A stretch of 64,000 bases of DNA from the NCBI RefSeq assembly GCF_000368925.1, contig NZ_KB849756.1, positions 2,123,679 through 2,187,678 on the forward strand, written 5' to 3'. Below the pieces are notes generated by a model. It was not told where the DNA came from. It searched no databases and worked only from the letters and a program-made list of their open reading frames with translations. Of this stretch, positions 27,558 to 36,458 are shown one piece after another (positions within the stretch are counted from its first letter, which is position 1; each line of letters starts with the position of its first letter). Source of the stretch: Acinetobacter bereziniae LMG 1003 = CIP 70.12. Its GTDB lineage: Bacteria > Pseudomonadota > Gammaproteobacteria > Pseudomonadales > Moraxellaceae. Made by a program: the position numbers and the translations under genes.

Positions 27558-28266
27558 TTGTTATCCTTTTTTGAAAGAAGATCTATCTAACGTGAATTCG
27601 ATGCAATCAAATCTTCAACTCATTGAAAGATAATAAATCTATGTGGATTTTTGCTGGATTTTTGCTGGATTTTCATCCGATTTTGGATGAGGAGCGGAGC
27701 TCCGCAAGGGCTCGCCATACTTGTTTTGACATGAGGAGCGAAGCTTCGTAAGCGCAATCATCAATATAGTTTCATTTCTCTGATCAATAAAATGAAGGCG
27801 ATCAATAGATTGTTTGATGATCTAAAGCTTGCACTGCCACGCTTTAGTGCTAAAGTTTAAATTCTTTTGCGTAAGCGATGCCTCACTTTTCAGAGATGAA
27901 AAGTGACAAAAATCTTTCGTTGAGCGAGGGGTACATCCTTTACCCCCGCTCAACATGGCGACATCCATGTCGCCTGAAGATAGCAAGACCATCAATAATT
28001 CAAAAAGTACAAAATAAATGAATCATCCAAATCACTTGTATGAATAATCAGGCGGTTTGGATGTATCATCTTTCATCAAGGATTTTTATCGAACTCAGGT
28101 TATCTAGGCTGTCAGTTGATCATATAAAGGGCGAGAATAGATCAAATATCTCAGACTAAGATCTTTCTGATTGAATAAGTTTTATTCTATACAAATGCAT
28201 TCACCTAAAAGGCTCAAAATTTGCTATATTTAGCGTTTTTCTGCGACATTTATTTCTCTATAGATT
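27558..28266. repeat. gene-free region with several short repeats
   Basis: Contains an 11-bp unit repeated in tandem (GGATTTTTGCT at 27645-27666, partial third copy). Two related palindromic units with cores GCGGAGCTCCGC (27694-27705) and CGAAGCTTCG (27739-27748) follow. Next comes copy 1 of a dispersed repeat (27809-28067), and then the argS promoter area. No coding frame was supported. Confidence 0.6.
27809..28067 (+). repeat. dispersed intergenic repeat, copy 1
   Basis: About 260 bp similar to 45531-45864 in the same orientation. Conserved blocks: CTAAAGC...GCTTTAG stem near the left end, CACTTTTCAGAGAT, GACAAAAATCTTTCGTT, CCCCCGCTCAACAT, the hairpin GGCGACATCCATGTCGCC, GATAGCAAGAC, and CACTTGTATGAATAATCAGG at the right end. 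Hairpins are kept while coding frames are not, so a non-coding mobile repeat or small RNA family is likely. Confidence 0.75.
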
Positions 28267-30057
28267 ATGAATACGGCCATACAAGCAGCTCTTGATCATG
28301 CAGTGCAATCCCTACAAGCTGAAGGGACTCTTCCATCTGACTGGAAAAACACAAGTGTTTTAACGCGAACCAAGGACCGAAGCCACGGTGATTTCGCATC
28401 AAACATTGCCATGATGGGTGCAAAAGTTGCGGGTATGAAACCACGTGATCTTGCTGAGAAAATTTTAGCAAACCTCCCAGAAGTGGTTGATATTGCAAAA
28501 GCTGAAATTGCTGGACCTGGTTTTATTAACTTCTTTCTCAATGCTGACCAACGCTTTGCTGTACTTGATCAAATTCAAGCACAAAAAGATCTGTTTGGTA
28601 AAACCCAAGCCAATGCAGCTAAAAAGATTCAAGTTGAATTCGTTTCTGCCAACCCAACCTCTAGCCTACATGTCGGTCATGGTCGTGGTGCAGCTTACGG
28701 GATGACTGTTGCTACATTACTCGAAGCAACAGGTGCTAAAGTTGATCGTGAATATTATGTCAACGATGCAGGACGTCAAATGGACATCCTTGCGACCTCT
28801 ACTTATTTACGTTACTTAGAATTGACTGGGCAAACTTTAGTTTTCCCAAAAAATGCCTACCAAGGTGATTACGTTAAAGAAATTGCTCAAAGCATTATCG
28901 ATAAAGATGGTGATGCTTATGTGCGTGCTGTTGCTGATATCTATAAAGATGTTCCAGAAGACGTTCAATACGCTGAGGAATTGGATGCAGATGGCAATAA
29001 AGTTGTGCTTTCAGGCGATAAAGAAAAGCATATCGATGGCTTGATTCAAAATTCACAAACATTGGTTGGTGAAGGCTATCGTGTGTTCCATCAAGCTGCA
29101 TTACATGCCATTTTAGATGACATTAAAGATGACCTTGGTGAGTTCGGCGTAACTTTCAACCAATGGTTTAGTGAAGCATCGTTGACTGATAAAATTGACG
29201 AAGCCCTACAAACTTTAGATCAACGTGGCTATCTTTATGAAAAAGATGGCAACATCTGGTTTAAATCGACTGAATTTGGTGATGAAAAAGATCGTGTTGT
29301 AAAACGTCGTAATGGGCAAACCACGTATTTTGCTTCTGACATTGCTTACCATTTGAATAAGTTACAACGTGGTTATACTGACCTGATTGATATTTGGGGC
29401 TCAGACCACCACGGTTACATTTCACGTGTAAAAGCAGCTATTGATGCAATGGGTTATGACTCATCAAAACTCACCGTGTTATTGGTCCAGTTTGTAAGCT
29501 TATGGCGCGGTGGTGAGATGGTACAAATGTCATCTCGCTCTGGTCAATTTGTGACTTTACGAGATCTTCGTAAAGAAGTTGGAAATGATGCAGCACGTTT
29601 CTATTATGTTATGCGCAAATCTGAACAACACATTGATTTTGACTTAGATTTGGCTGTATCACAAAGTAAAGACAATGCGGTGTATTATATTCAATATGCG
29701 CATGCACGTATTTGCCGTATGTTAGAAAAAGCAGCAACAACAAATATTCAATTTGATCCTGAAAGTGCGCGTCAATTTGCTGCAAAATTAGAACTTGAAG
29801 CAGAGGCTGAGATTTTAGCGAAACTTGCGGCATACCCTGAAGTGATTATTCGTGCAGCAAACAATTATGAACCGCATCAAGTAGGTAACTACTTGAAAGA
29901 ACTTGCAGCTTTATTCCATGGTTGGTACAACGAGAATAAAGTTTTAGGTGATGATGCTGAATTGACGCAAGCACGTTTATTGCTTTCTGCCAATGTTCAG
30001 CAAGTTCTTCGTAATGGTTTAGAACTGCTTGGTGTTTCTGCACCTGAAAGCATGTAA
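28267..30057 (+). CDS. argS: arginyl-tRNA synthetase
   Basis: 596-aa class I synthetase charging tRNA-Arg. N-terminal additional domain about residues 1-110; the HIGH motif appears as HVGH in SSLHVGHGRGAAYGMT (about 137-140). As in most ArgRS, a canonical KMSKS is replaced, here by MSSRSGQ. The C-terminal DALR-type domain holds YYIQYAHARICRMLEKA. Normal length. It is followed by a SPOR-domain gene about 90 bp downstream, after a hairpin. Confidence 0.97.
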   Translation: MNTAIQAALDHAVQSLQAEGTLPSDWKNTSVLTRTKDRSHGDFASNIAMMGAKVAGMKPRDLAEKILANLPEVVDIAKAEIAGPGFINFFLNADQRFAVLDQIQAQKDLFGKTQANAAKKIQVEFVSANPTSSLHVGHGRGAAYGMTVATLLEATGAKVDREYYVNDAGRQMDILATSTYLRYLELTGQTLVFPKNAYQGDYVKEIAQSIIDKDGDAYVRAVADIYKDVPEDVQYAEELDADGNKVVLSGDKEKHIDGLIQNSQTLVGEGYRVFHQAALHAILDDIKDDLGEFGVTFNQWFSEASLTDKIDEALQTLDQRGYLYEKDGNIWFKSTEFGDEKDRVVKRRNGQTTYFASDIAYHLNKLQRGYTDLIDIWGSDHHGYISRVKAAIDAMGYDSSKLTVLLVQFVSLWRGGEMVQMSSRSGQFVTLRDLRKEVGNDAARFYYVMRKSEQHIDFDLDLAVSQSKDNAVYYIQYAHARICRMLEKAATTNIQFDPESARQFAAKLELEAEAEILAKLAAYPEVIIRAANNYEPHQVGNYLKELAALFHGWYNENKVLGDDAELTQARLLLSANVQQVLRNGLELLGVSAPESM

Positions 30058-30145
30058 GTCAGCAATAAATCATTACTTTACATCGTGCTCAAGCGAAACT
30101 ATGCTTGAACGCGATGTTAAACAATAAATAATAAGAGGATTTCTC

Positions 30146-30745
30146 GTGTTTGGAAAAACGCAACGCGGTGTGTCTGAAAGACCAACCAAACCTAAACAAC
30201 CATTGATTCCTAAATGGTTAGGGATGCTTGTGGTCATTTTAATCGTGTTAAGTTTTGGTGTCGCTCTGATGCTCTGGAAACCGTGGGCGCCTGTTCAACC
30301 TCGAAATGAAATTACGTCTGAACATTATCAAGAAGATACCAACAAAGACTATCGCTTTTATGATTTGTTGCCACAACAACAAGTGACGCCGATTCCTGAA
30401 CAAGCGGTTCCAGAGAATAAAAATCAGCAGCAACCCGTTATTGTTGAAGCACCTTCTCAAACTCAAACTGACAATGTTGATGTCGGTATCAATGCTGAAC
30501 GAACAGCACCTGCTCAACCTGAATACATCTTACAAGTTCGTAGTTATGATGATCCCGATGCCGCAGATGCTCGACGTGCCGAAATCATTTTAAATGGTTT
30601 ATCTGCTGATGTTGTACAAAGTACTGAGGGTGGCAAAACTTGGTATCGTGTGATTTCTGGTCCATATGAATCACAGAATGCCGCAGTCATCGCTCAGCAA
30701 ACCTTACAACATAGTGGAATTGATTCGATTGTGGTTAAACGTTAA
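30146..30745 (+). CDS. SPOR domain cell-division protein
   Basis: 199-aa bitopic membrane protein. One helix at about residues 26-46 (LGMLVVILIVLSFGVALMLW), a Gln/Pro-rich periplasmic linker (about 60-125), then a SPOR domain from about 128 (YILQVRSYDDPDAADARRAEIIL...YRVISGPYESQNAAVIAQQTL). SPOR domains bind denuded septal peptidoglycan. The GTG start follows AAGAGGATTTCTC. The argS partner order is common in gammaproteobacteria (FtsN-like). A strong terminator follows. Confidence 0.9.
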   Translation: MFGKTQRGVSERPTKPKQPLIPKWLGMLVVILIVLSFGVALMLWKPWAPVQPRNEITSEHYQEDTNKDYRFYDLLPQQQVTPIPEQAVPENKNQQQPVIVEAPSQTQTDNVDVGINAERTAPAQPEYILQVRSYDDPDAADARRAEIILNGLSADVVQSTEGGKTWYRVISGPYESQNAAVIAQQTLQHSGIDSIVVKR

Positions 30746-30780
30746 TTGTTTTCTCTATTATTGAACTAAGCTATTTATTA

Positions 30781-30809
30781 AAAACAGGATGCATTGACAT
30801 CCTGTTTTT
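30781..30809 (+). terminator. terminator after the SPOR gene
   Basis: AAAACAGGATG, loop CATTGA, CATCCTGTTTTT: perfect stem with a T tract. Confidence 0.9.
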
Positions 30810-30920
30810 AAATTCAAATTTTATCTATTCAATCTGTTTAAGTTATTCGTCTATTTTTTACTCAAAAAAATATAATTCGACTAAATATTTACCCAAGTTA
30901 ATCAAAATTAGAGTAATCTA

Positions 30921-31064
30921 CCTCCCGCAATACATTACCCATGTATCCGCAGAGAGATCAAAAGTCACCAATACTTTTGATTTGCTGTCCTGTAGTTGGC
31001 GTGACGATCAAATCCGAATATTACAGGGCGCTTCGAGCTTAACATGGGTAAACGTCTATTTTTC
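30921..31064 (+). ncRNA. structured RNA candidate (three-way junction), unassigned
   Basis: A closing stem TTACCCATGT (30935-30944) pairs perfectly with ACATGGGTAA (31042-31051). Inside are hairpin 1 (ATCAAAAGT 30957-30965 with ACTTTTGAT 30973-30981, 9 bp) and hairpin 2 (GTCCTGTA 30987-30994 with TACAGGGC 31022-31029, one G-U pair). Loop 1 contains CCAA and loop 2 contains TTGG, so they could kiss. TAATCT just upstream may be a -10 element, and a T-rich stretch follows at 31056-31064. No coding frame. It matches no RNA family known to the annotator. Confidence 0.5.
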
Positions 31065-31121
31065 TCATGAACTTATCTAACGATCATCATTCCTCTCTTT
31101 CAATAAAAAATCTTCATCTTA

Positions 31122-31387
31122 GGGTCTGTTTACATTTCATAAATGGCTTGCGTTGTAGGTTAAAATTGAGCAGGCAAGGCATGAAACGAAGAGAATAGCG
31201 AGTCTATTTTCAAGTTTCATAACGAAGCCTGAGATAATTTTAGCCACAACCCTTCGGGACTAATGTGTTTTTTGTCGCTTCTTCGTTCCGAACTACTCAT
31301 TTAGAATGACTAAATTTCGTATTTCGCGCCTAGAATCGCCTAAAAAACATACTTAGTCGCAAGCATAGACGAATTGTTAACAGACCC
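31122..31387. mobile_element. MITE-like element, 266 bp
   Basis: Ends in inverted repeats GGGTCTGTTTACATTTC (left) and, read on the other strand from the right, GGGTCTGTTAACAATTC, two mismatches in 17. TA dinucleotides on both sides (31120-31121, 31388-31389) fit a target duplication. There is no transposase or other coding frame, so it would move only with a helper element. It lies 4 bp upstream of the cre tag of creB. Confidence 0.75.
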
Positions 31388-31391
31388 TAAC

Positions 31392-31407
31392 TTCACTTAA
31401 AATTCAT
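31392..31407 (+). promoter_or_regulatory. cre tag upstream of creB (near match)
   Basis: TTCACTTAAAATTCAT: TTCAC-N6-TTCAT, one base off the TTCAC-N6-TTCAC direct repeat bound by CreB/BlrA-type regulators. About 59 bp before the creB start. Confidence 0.65.
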
Positions 31408-31465
31408 TCGCCTAAATATTTCAATTTCAGTACACTCAACACGAGATGATAAATATTTAATTGCA

Positions 31466-32185
31466 ATGAATCATAAAAAGCAGATTTTATGCGTTGAAGA
31501 TGATGCGGCGATACTTATGCCATTACGCTATGCACTTGAGCGTGAAGAGTGGCAAGTCACTTGGGCAAATTCTGGTCTACAAGCTATTGATTATATTCAA
31601 CAAAAATCCTTCGACTTTATTATTTTAGATATTGGTTTACCAGATTTAAATGGCTTTGATGTGTGTAAAAGAATTCGCCATTTCAACCACACACCGCTGT
31701 TGTTTTTGACAGCACGTGATGACGAAATTGATCGAATTATTGGTTTAGAGATTGGCGCAGATGACTATTGCACTAAACCGTTTAGCTCAAGAGAAATTGT
31801 CTCCAGAATTAAAGCCATTTGGCGCAGAATGGAGATTCAAAATCAGCTCCAACAAAATACCCCAATAACGCCACATTTAATATCTAAACATTCCCAAACA
31901 TGGCAATGCAATGATGAGTCTTTCCAGATTCAATACTTAGGCACCCTACTGCAATTAACACGTTATGAATATCGTTTACTCAAACTGTTGATTCAACATC
32001 CTGAACAAGTATTTAGCCGACAACAATTGATGGATCAAGTTTGGGAACATCCAGAGCATAGCTTAGATCGAACTGTTGACACTCATATCAAGAGTATACG
32101 CAATAAACTCAAACAAATATCTGCTGAACAAGATCCAATTGAAACTCACCGTGGCTTCGGCTATAGCCTGAAAAGGCTGGACTAA
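31466..32185 (+). CDS. creB: OmpR-family response regulator CreB
   Basis: 239-aa regulator. Receiver domain residues 1-120, with acidic pocket ED at 11-12, phospho-acceptor in FIILDIGLPDLNGFD, and the Lys in TKPF. The C-terminal winged helix (LTRYEYRLLKLLIQHPEQVFSR ... VDTHIKSIRNKL) binds DNA. With CreC it senses fermentation-related or cell-envelope signals and activates creD through cre tags. It starts a three-gene cluster, 3 bp before creC. Confidence 0.92.
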   Translation: MNHKKQILCVEDDAAILMPLRYALEREEWQVTWANSGLQAIDYIQQKSFDFIILDIGLPDLNGFDVCKRIRHFNHTPLLFLTARDDEIDRIIGLEIGADDYCTKPFSSREIVSRIKAIWRRMEIQNQLQQNTPITPHLISKHSQTWQCNDESFQIQYLGTLLQLTRYEYRLLKLLIQHPEQVFSRQQLMDQVWEHPEHSLDRTVDTHIKSIRNKLKQISAEQDPIETHRGFGYSLKRLD

Positions 32186-32188
32186 AGC

Positions 32189-33649
32189 ATGTCGATATTT
32201 ATCCGTATTTGGTTCTTCTTCGGGTTAATTATCTTGCTCGGTTTATGGTTTATGTCTTATACCTTTAATCAGCAAGTAAAGCCCAATGTACGACAGGTTG
32301 TCGAAGATACACTTGCGGAAAATACCAATATTATTGCCATGCTGGTTGCAGAAGATGTCTATGAAAATAAGGTTGGAACTGCCCAGTTTGATGAGAAAAT
32401 TCAAAATGCGCTCAATCGAAAAATCAACGCCAATATTTGGCAACATAATAAGAATGAAATCAATCAACAAATTTATATCACTGATCAAAAAGGCATAGTG
32501 ATTTATGATTCACAAGGCATTGCAACAGGACAGGACTATTCCAAATGGAATGATGTCTATCTCACATTAAGAGGCAAATATGGTGTTCGTTCAACCCGAA
32601 GTTATGAGGAAGATAGTAACAGTAGCACCATGTTTATTGCTGCACCTATCTATTATCAAATTGATCAACAACAGAAGTTGATTGGAGTGGTCAGTATAGG
32701 CAAGCCCAATATATCCGTACAACCTTACATTCAACGTGCTGAAAATCAACTGATCCGCCAAGCCATATGGATTACGTTGTTGAGTTTATTTTTAGCCAGC
32801 CTAGTGGCTTATTGGCTTAAACATAGTATTGATCGCGTGCGTAAGTATGCTCAAGCGCTGGCACCTGTCAACCAAACTCCGCATTTTCGATCCGCCAAAG
32901 AACTCAATCAAGTTGCTCAAGCCGTGGAAGATATGCGAGAAAAACTGGAAGATCGCGCTTATGTCGAACACTATGTCAACACCCTGACACATGAGCTAAA
33001 AAGCCCTTTAACTGCGATCCAAGCCAGTGCTGAGTTGCTTAAAGAAGATTTGCCTTTAACTGATCAACAAAATTTTGCCACACATATTCATGAACAAAGC
33101 CAGCGTTTGCAGAGCTTGATTGATCGTATGCTGTTACTAACTCGCTTGGAAAAATCGAGGCATCAAATTGAGATTCAAAATTTTAATTTGTCTGAATTAA
33201 TCCATCAGACTTTAGATCGGCACGCCAGTCAAATGCAGGCTAAAAAAATTCAATGTTTATTAGATATTGAAGCCGATTGTATGATTCATGCAGATCGTTT
33301 TTGGCTTCAACAAACGCTTGGCAATATTTTAGACAATGCTTTGGATTTTTCTCAGGATTCGGCAAAGATTCTGATTCAGCTACATCGGCAAGCACATCAA
33401 CATATTGAATTAAATATCTTTAATGAAGGTGTATGGATTCCTGACTATGCGCTTACACAGGTGTTTGATACATACTTTTCACTTCCTCGACCAATCAGCC
33501 AACAACGTAGTTCGGGTATTGGACTCAGTATTGTTCAGCAAGTCATTGAACAACATCATGGTCAGATTAACATTTTAAATATCGAGGAAAATCAGATTCC
33601 AATTCTGCAATCTCATCAACAAGGCGTATTGGTCAAGATTTTGCTTTAA
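32189..33649 (+). CDS. creC: sensor histidine kinase CreC
   Basis: 486 aa. First helix residues 5-25, a periplasmic CreC/PASTA-free sensor domain of about 160 residues, second helix about 192-210, then HAMP, HisKA with HELKSPLTAIQASAELL (phosphorylated His), and HATPase with NILDNALDFS and SSGIGLSIVQQV. Phosphorylates CreB. Length and order match creBCD of gammaproteobacteria. Confidence 0.92.
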   Translation: MSIFIRIWFFFGLIILLGLWFMSYTFNQQVKPNVRQVVEDTLAENTNIIAMLVAEDVYENKVGTAQFDEKIQNALNRKINANIWQHNKNEINQQIYITDQKGIVIYDSQGIATGQDYSKWNDVYLTLRGKYGVRSTRSYEEDSNSSTMFIAAPIYYQIDQQQKLIGVVSIGKPNISVQPYIQRAENQLIRQAIWITLLSLFLASLVAYWLKHSIDRVRKYAQALAPVNQTPHFRSAKELNQVAQAVEDMREKLEDRAYVEHYVNTLTHELKSPLTAIQASAELLKEDLPLTDQQNFATHIHEQSQRLQSLIDRMLLLTRLEKSRHQIEIQNFNLSELIHQTLDRHASQMQAKKIQCLLDIEADCMIHADRFWLQQTLGNILDNALDFSQDSAKILIQLHRQAHQHIELNIFNEGVWIPDYALTQVFDTYFSLPRPISQQRSSGIGLSIVQQVIEQHHGQINILNIEENQIPILQSHQQGVLVKILL

Positions 33650-33666
33650 CCACAAAGATTTGAATA

Positions 33667-33682
33667 TTCACCTAAACTTCAC
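33667..33682 (+). promoter_or_regulatory. perfect cre tag upstream of creD
   Basis: TTCACCTAAACTTCAC is an exact TTCAC-N6-TTCAC repeat about 80 bp before creD, giving creD its own CreB-dependent promoter. Confidence 0.88.
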
Positions 33683-33763
33683 ATAAAACACAAAGTCAGC
33701 TCAAACAAAACACATTTCGGCTTCGCATACTGAACCTAACAAAAACAACGGCTCAGGAACACC

Positions 33764-35179
33764 GTGATGCGATCCAATTTTCTCACCTTTAAAATTATTG
33801 CAATTGCCATTTTGATTGCGCTGTTTTGGATAGGTCTACTCTTCATTAGCACTTTGGTGTCAGAACGACAGGGATACCAACAAGCTTTTCTCAGAGAAAT
33901 CTCACAAAACAACATCAGCCCACAAACTGTTATTTCACCTTATATTCGTGTGCCCTATACCGAAATCAAAACCTGTTTGGACGACAAAAAAGTCGCATAT
34001 TCCTGTACAGAAGAACAATGGGTATACATCAGTGCAGACAGCACACAATGGACTGCTGATTTTAAGGTTTCTGATGATGCCTATAAACGCACCATCTACC
34101 GAGCAATTAGCTATACTGCAAATTTAACCGCTAAAGGCATTTTTCAAAAGCCCACACTGGAGAATAAAGACTATCAATGGAATCGTGCTGAGATTATGTT
34201 TCCTGTGCATGATCCACGAGGTTTAGACACGCAACCCACGTTAAAAATACTCAATAAGAATTATATTTTTGAAATGAGTCCCAAAGGCAGTGATGCTTCT
34301 GGTTTTGACTTTATGCGTATTTCTACAAAAAATTATCCTGAATTAATCAATGCGATTCAAAATGGTTTTTCTTTTGATTTAGCCACCAATATCACAGGTC
34401 TTGGCAAGTTTAGCTTGGTTCCCACCAGCCGTAGTGTCAGTTATCAAGCCAAAGGCAACTGGGCGGACATCAAGTATTCAGGACAAAATTTACCCTTTGC
34501 TAAAACCAGTACCCATCAACAATTTACAGCACAATGGAAAAACATTGCACTGGGTCAGCAAAACATCAGCAAACTGATTGAATGTGACACCAGTGATTGC
34601 ATTCGCCAATTCAGCCAAGGCTATTACACTCAAGAAAATGCCTATGACGTTGAGCAAAGTCAACGAATTGGCTTATCAACCGAATTTTTAGAATCCGTCA
34701 ATGTTTATACTCAAACAGATCGAGCAATTAAATATGGTGTCGTGATTATCATCATTACCTTTGGTTGTTTCTTCTTATTTGAGGTGCTTAAAAGCCTTCG
34801 TATTCATCCAATTCAATATTCTTTGGTGGCAATCGCACAAGGTCTTTTCTTTGTCCTACTGCTTTCTATCAGTGAATACTATGCCTTTGCATGGGCTTAC
34901 TTTGTCGCAGGAGTTGCCTGTGTTGGTCTCATGACATGGTATTTGTTCTATGTGATGAAAGGTTTTAAAGCTGCTGCCTTATTCGGTGTGATCCTCAGTT
35001 CACTCTACGCTGTGATGTATCTGTTATTGCAGTCCTCAGGCAAGACCTTCTTGATCGGTTCGATCATTTCATTTGTATTACTCGCGGTCGTCATGTTCCT
35101 TACACGTCACATCGATTGGTATCAAATCAACAATAAGCCTGAGCGAGCGCTTAAATCCTACATCCCTCCTCAATCTTAA
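33764..35179 (+). CDS. creD: inner membrane protein CreD
   Basis: 471 aa. N-terminal helix (about 8-30), a periplasmic beta-rich domain to about residue 320 (with disulfide-capable Cys in KTCLDDKKVAYSCTEE and ECDTSDCIRQF), then five or six C-terminal helices (from about 325). CreD is the main CreBC output and supports envelope integrity, and overexpression links to beta-lactam tolerance in other genera. A perfect cre tag and a terminator frame the gene. Confidence 0.92.
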   Translation: MMRSNFLTFKIIAIAILIALFWIGLLFISTLVSERQGYQQAFLREISQNNISPQTVISPYIRVPYTEIKTCLDDKKVAYSCTEEQWVYISADSTQWTADFKVSDDAYKRTIYRAISYTANLTAKGIFQKPTLENKDYQWNRAEIMFPVHDPRGLDTQPTLKILNKNYIFEMSPKGSDASGFDFMRISTKNYPELINAIQNGFSFDLATNITGLGKFSLVPTSRSVSYQAKGNWADIKYSGQNLPFAKTSTHQQFTAQWKNIALGQQNISKLIECDTSDCIRQFSQGYYTQENAYDVEQSQRIGLSTEFLESVNVYTQTDRAIKYGVVIIIITFGCFFLFEVLKSLRIHPIQYSLVAIAQGLFFVLLLSISEYYAFAWAYFVAGVACVGLMTWYLFYVMKGFKAAALFGVILSSLYAVMYLLLQSSGKTFLIGSIISFVLLAVVMFLTRHIDWYQINNKPERALKSYIPPQS

Positions 35180-35186
35180 TTGCCAT

Positions 35187-35212
35187 GCAGTGAATGTCTA
35201 TTCATTCACTGC
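35187..35212 (+). terminator. terminator after creD
   Basis: GCAGTGAATG, loop TCTATT, CATTCACTGC: perfect 10-bp stem eight bases after the creD stop. Confidence 0.8.
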
Positions 35213-35238
35213 TTAATCATCGTTTTAAATTCATCGAG

Positions 35239-35454
35239 ATGGTCATGAATCTTTTTATTAAACAAAAAGCGCCAGAACAACTACAGCAACTTTGCCCTTT
35301 ACAATCCTCAGTTGCGTTTTGCTTAAATCAATTACGCATCGCAAAAATTCAGTTTTTAAACTTAGGTAGCCTGATCATTTGCCCTGAATACGATTGTTTT
35401 ATCGTTTTTAAACATAAAACTTTAATTCGCATAGATGCATTTACGCACTCATAA
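35239..35454 (+). CDS. hypothetical small protein
   Basis: 71 aa starting MVMNLFIKQKAPEQLQQ behind CATCGAGATG context. The frame opens further upstream, but that part overlaps the creD terminator. Contains three Cys and a hydrophobic middle; no family was recognised. Coding status is uncertain, supported only by frame length and position before ridA. Confidence 0.35.
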   Translation: MVMNLFIKQKAPEQLQQLCPLQSSVAFCLNQLRIAKIQFLNLGSLIICPEYDCFIVFKHKTLIRIDAFTHS

Positions 35455-35522
35455 CAAAGTTGGTTTGCAGATGCATCTTGATCACGTAAAATTTAGCCCA
35501 TAAACAAGATTTGAGAGTAATC

Positions 35523-35885
35523 ATGACTGTACAACGTTTGCATGTAGAAAAGCGCTTTTCTGAAATTGCGATTTCAGGCAATTTAGTCCATTTGGCAGGT
35601 CAATTGGCAACAGATTTAACCTTAGATATTAAAGGACAGACTCAGCAAACTTTAGATATGATTGACCGTTTTCTTGCAGATGCAGGAACAGACAAAAGCC
35701 ACATCATGTCTGTGATGATCTTTTTGAAAGATATTGAAAATGATTATGCAGCAATGAATGAAGTTTGGGATGCTTGGTGTTCTGATATTGAAGCACTTCC
35801 AAGAACTTGTGTGGAAGCAAAACTTTATCGACCTGATGTTTTGGTCGAGATGACGGTAGTTGCGGTAAAACCTGAATCATTGTAG
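35523..35885 (+). CDS. RidA family enamine/imine deaminase
   Basis: 120-aa trimeric protein that hydrolyses reactive enamines and imines made by PLP enzymes. The active-site Arg is in LPRTCVEAKLYRPDVLVEM (about residue 98), and the family motif SGNLVHLAGQLATD is at the front. ATG at 35523 is preferred; a TTG four codons earlier lies in the leader. Closer to the YjgF-like side branch than to E. coli RidA, so substrate range is open. Followed by a bidirectional terminator. Confidence 0.9.
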   Translation: MTVQRLHVEKRFSEIAISGNLVHLAGQLATDLTLDIKGQTQQTLDMIDRFLADAGTDKSHIMSVMIFLKDIENDYAAMNEVWDAWCSDIEALPRTCVEAKLYRPDVLVEMTVVAVKPESL

Positions 35886-35904
35886 AAATTAATTTGAACA
35901 TTTA

Positions 35905-35930
35905 AAAATGCATGCTGAGACATGCATTTT
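35905..35930. terminator. bidirectional terminator
   Basis: AAAATGCATG, loop CTGAGA, CATGCATTTT with A and T runs outside, between the convergent RidA and DUF2726 genes. Confidence 0.85.
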
Positions 35931-35933
35931 TTA

Positions 35934-36458
35934 TTAACCATATACACGATTAGAATAAAGATCAAACTTCCCCAACAGTTGTTCCTCGAGCACGTGTGAA
36001 TGACTCATTTCAGCGAACTCACTTAAAAAATCTTCACGCAAATCCTGATATTCAGGAATACCGAGATAACGAATCACTCTGTAGCCCGCAGATTGTAACA
36101 ATGCATCTTTATAGGTATTTTGGTGAGCACGTTTAATTGCATTGATATCTTCTAAAGCAATCACAGCCAAAACTTTACAGTCTTTGTCCAATACAACAAA
36201 ATCTGCAAACATTTGCTGATATTTACGACGTGTGTGTAAATATTTTGTTGTTAACAATGCATCAAAAGACACATGAGCCAAAATATTAGCTTCAGGTAAA
36301 ATTTCTTTTAGTCGAGTAAAAGTAATCTGTTCATGTGAATTAAATACTGCTCTTCTACGCAGAGCACTATCAACTTGCTGCTTATTTTTCAATCCTTTAT
36401 AAGCAATCGCAATCACAGCGGCAAATAGTATCAAACTCGCAACAATCAATATGTCCAT
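35934..36458 (-). CDS. DUF2726 domain membrane-anchored protein
   Basis: 174 aa. One N-terminal helix (residues 3-20), then a DUF2726 domain with restriction-endonuclease-like character: VFNSHEQITFTRLKEIL, KYQQMFADFVVLDKDCKVLAVIALED and YRVIRYLG. The D...E pattern in the core is kept, but nuclease activity is unproven for the family. Monocistronic. Confidence 0.82.
   Translation of the reverse strand: MDILIVASLILFAAVIAIAYKGLKNKQQVDSALRRRAVFNSHEQITFTRLKEILPEANILAHVSFDALLTTKYLHTRRKYQQMFADFVVLDKDCKVLAVIALEDINAIKRAHQNTYKDALLQSAGYRVIRYLGIPEYQDLREDFLSEFAEMSHSHVLEEQLLGKFDLYSNRVYG

Noticed and set aside
30921..31064. 6S RNA, SRP RNA or a known riboswitch
   Set aside because: The fold is a three-way junction, not a long hairpin with a central bubble, and no signature of SRP RNA or of common riboswitches was seen.
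35194..35238. longer start of the small gene after creD
   Set aside because: It would begin inside the creD terminator stem.
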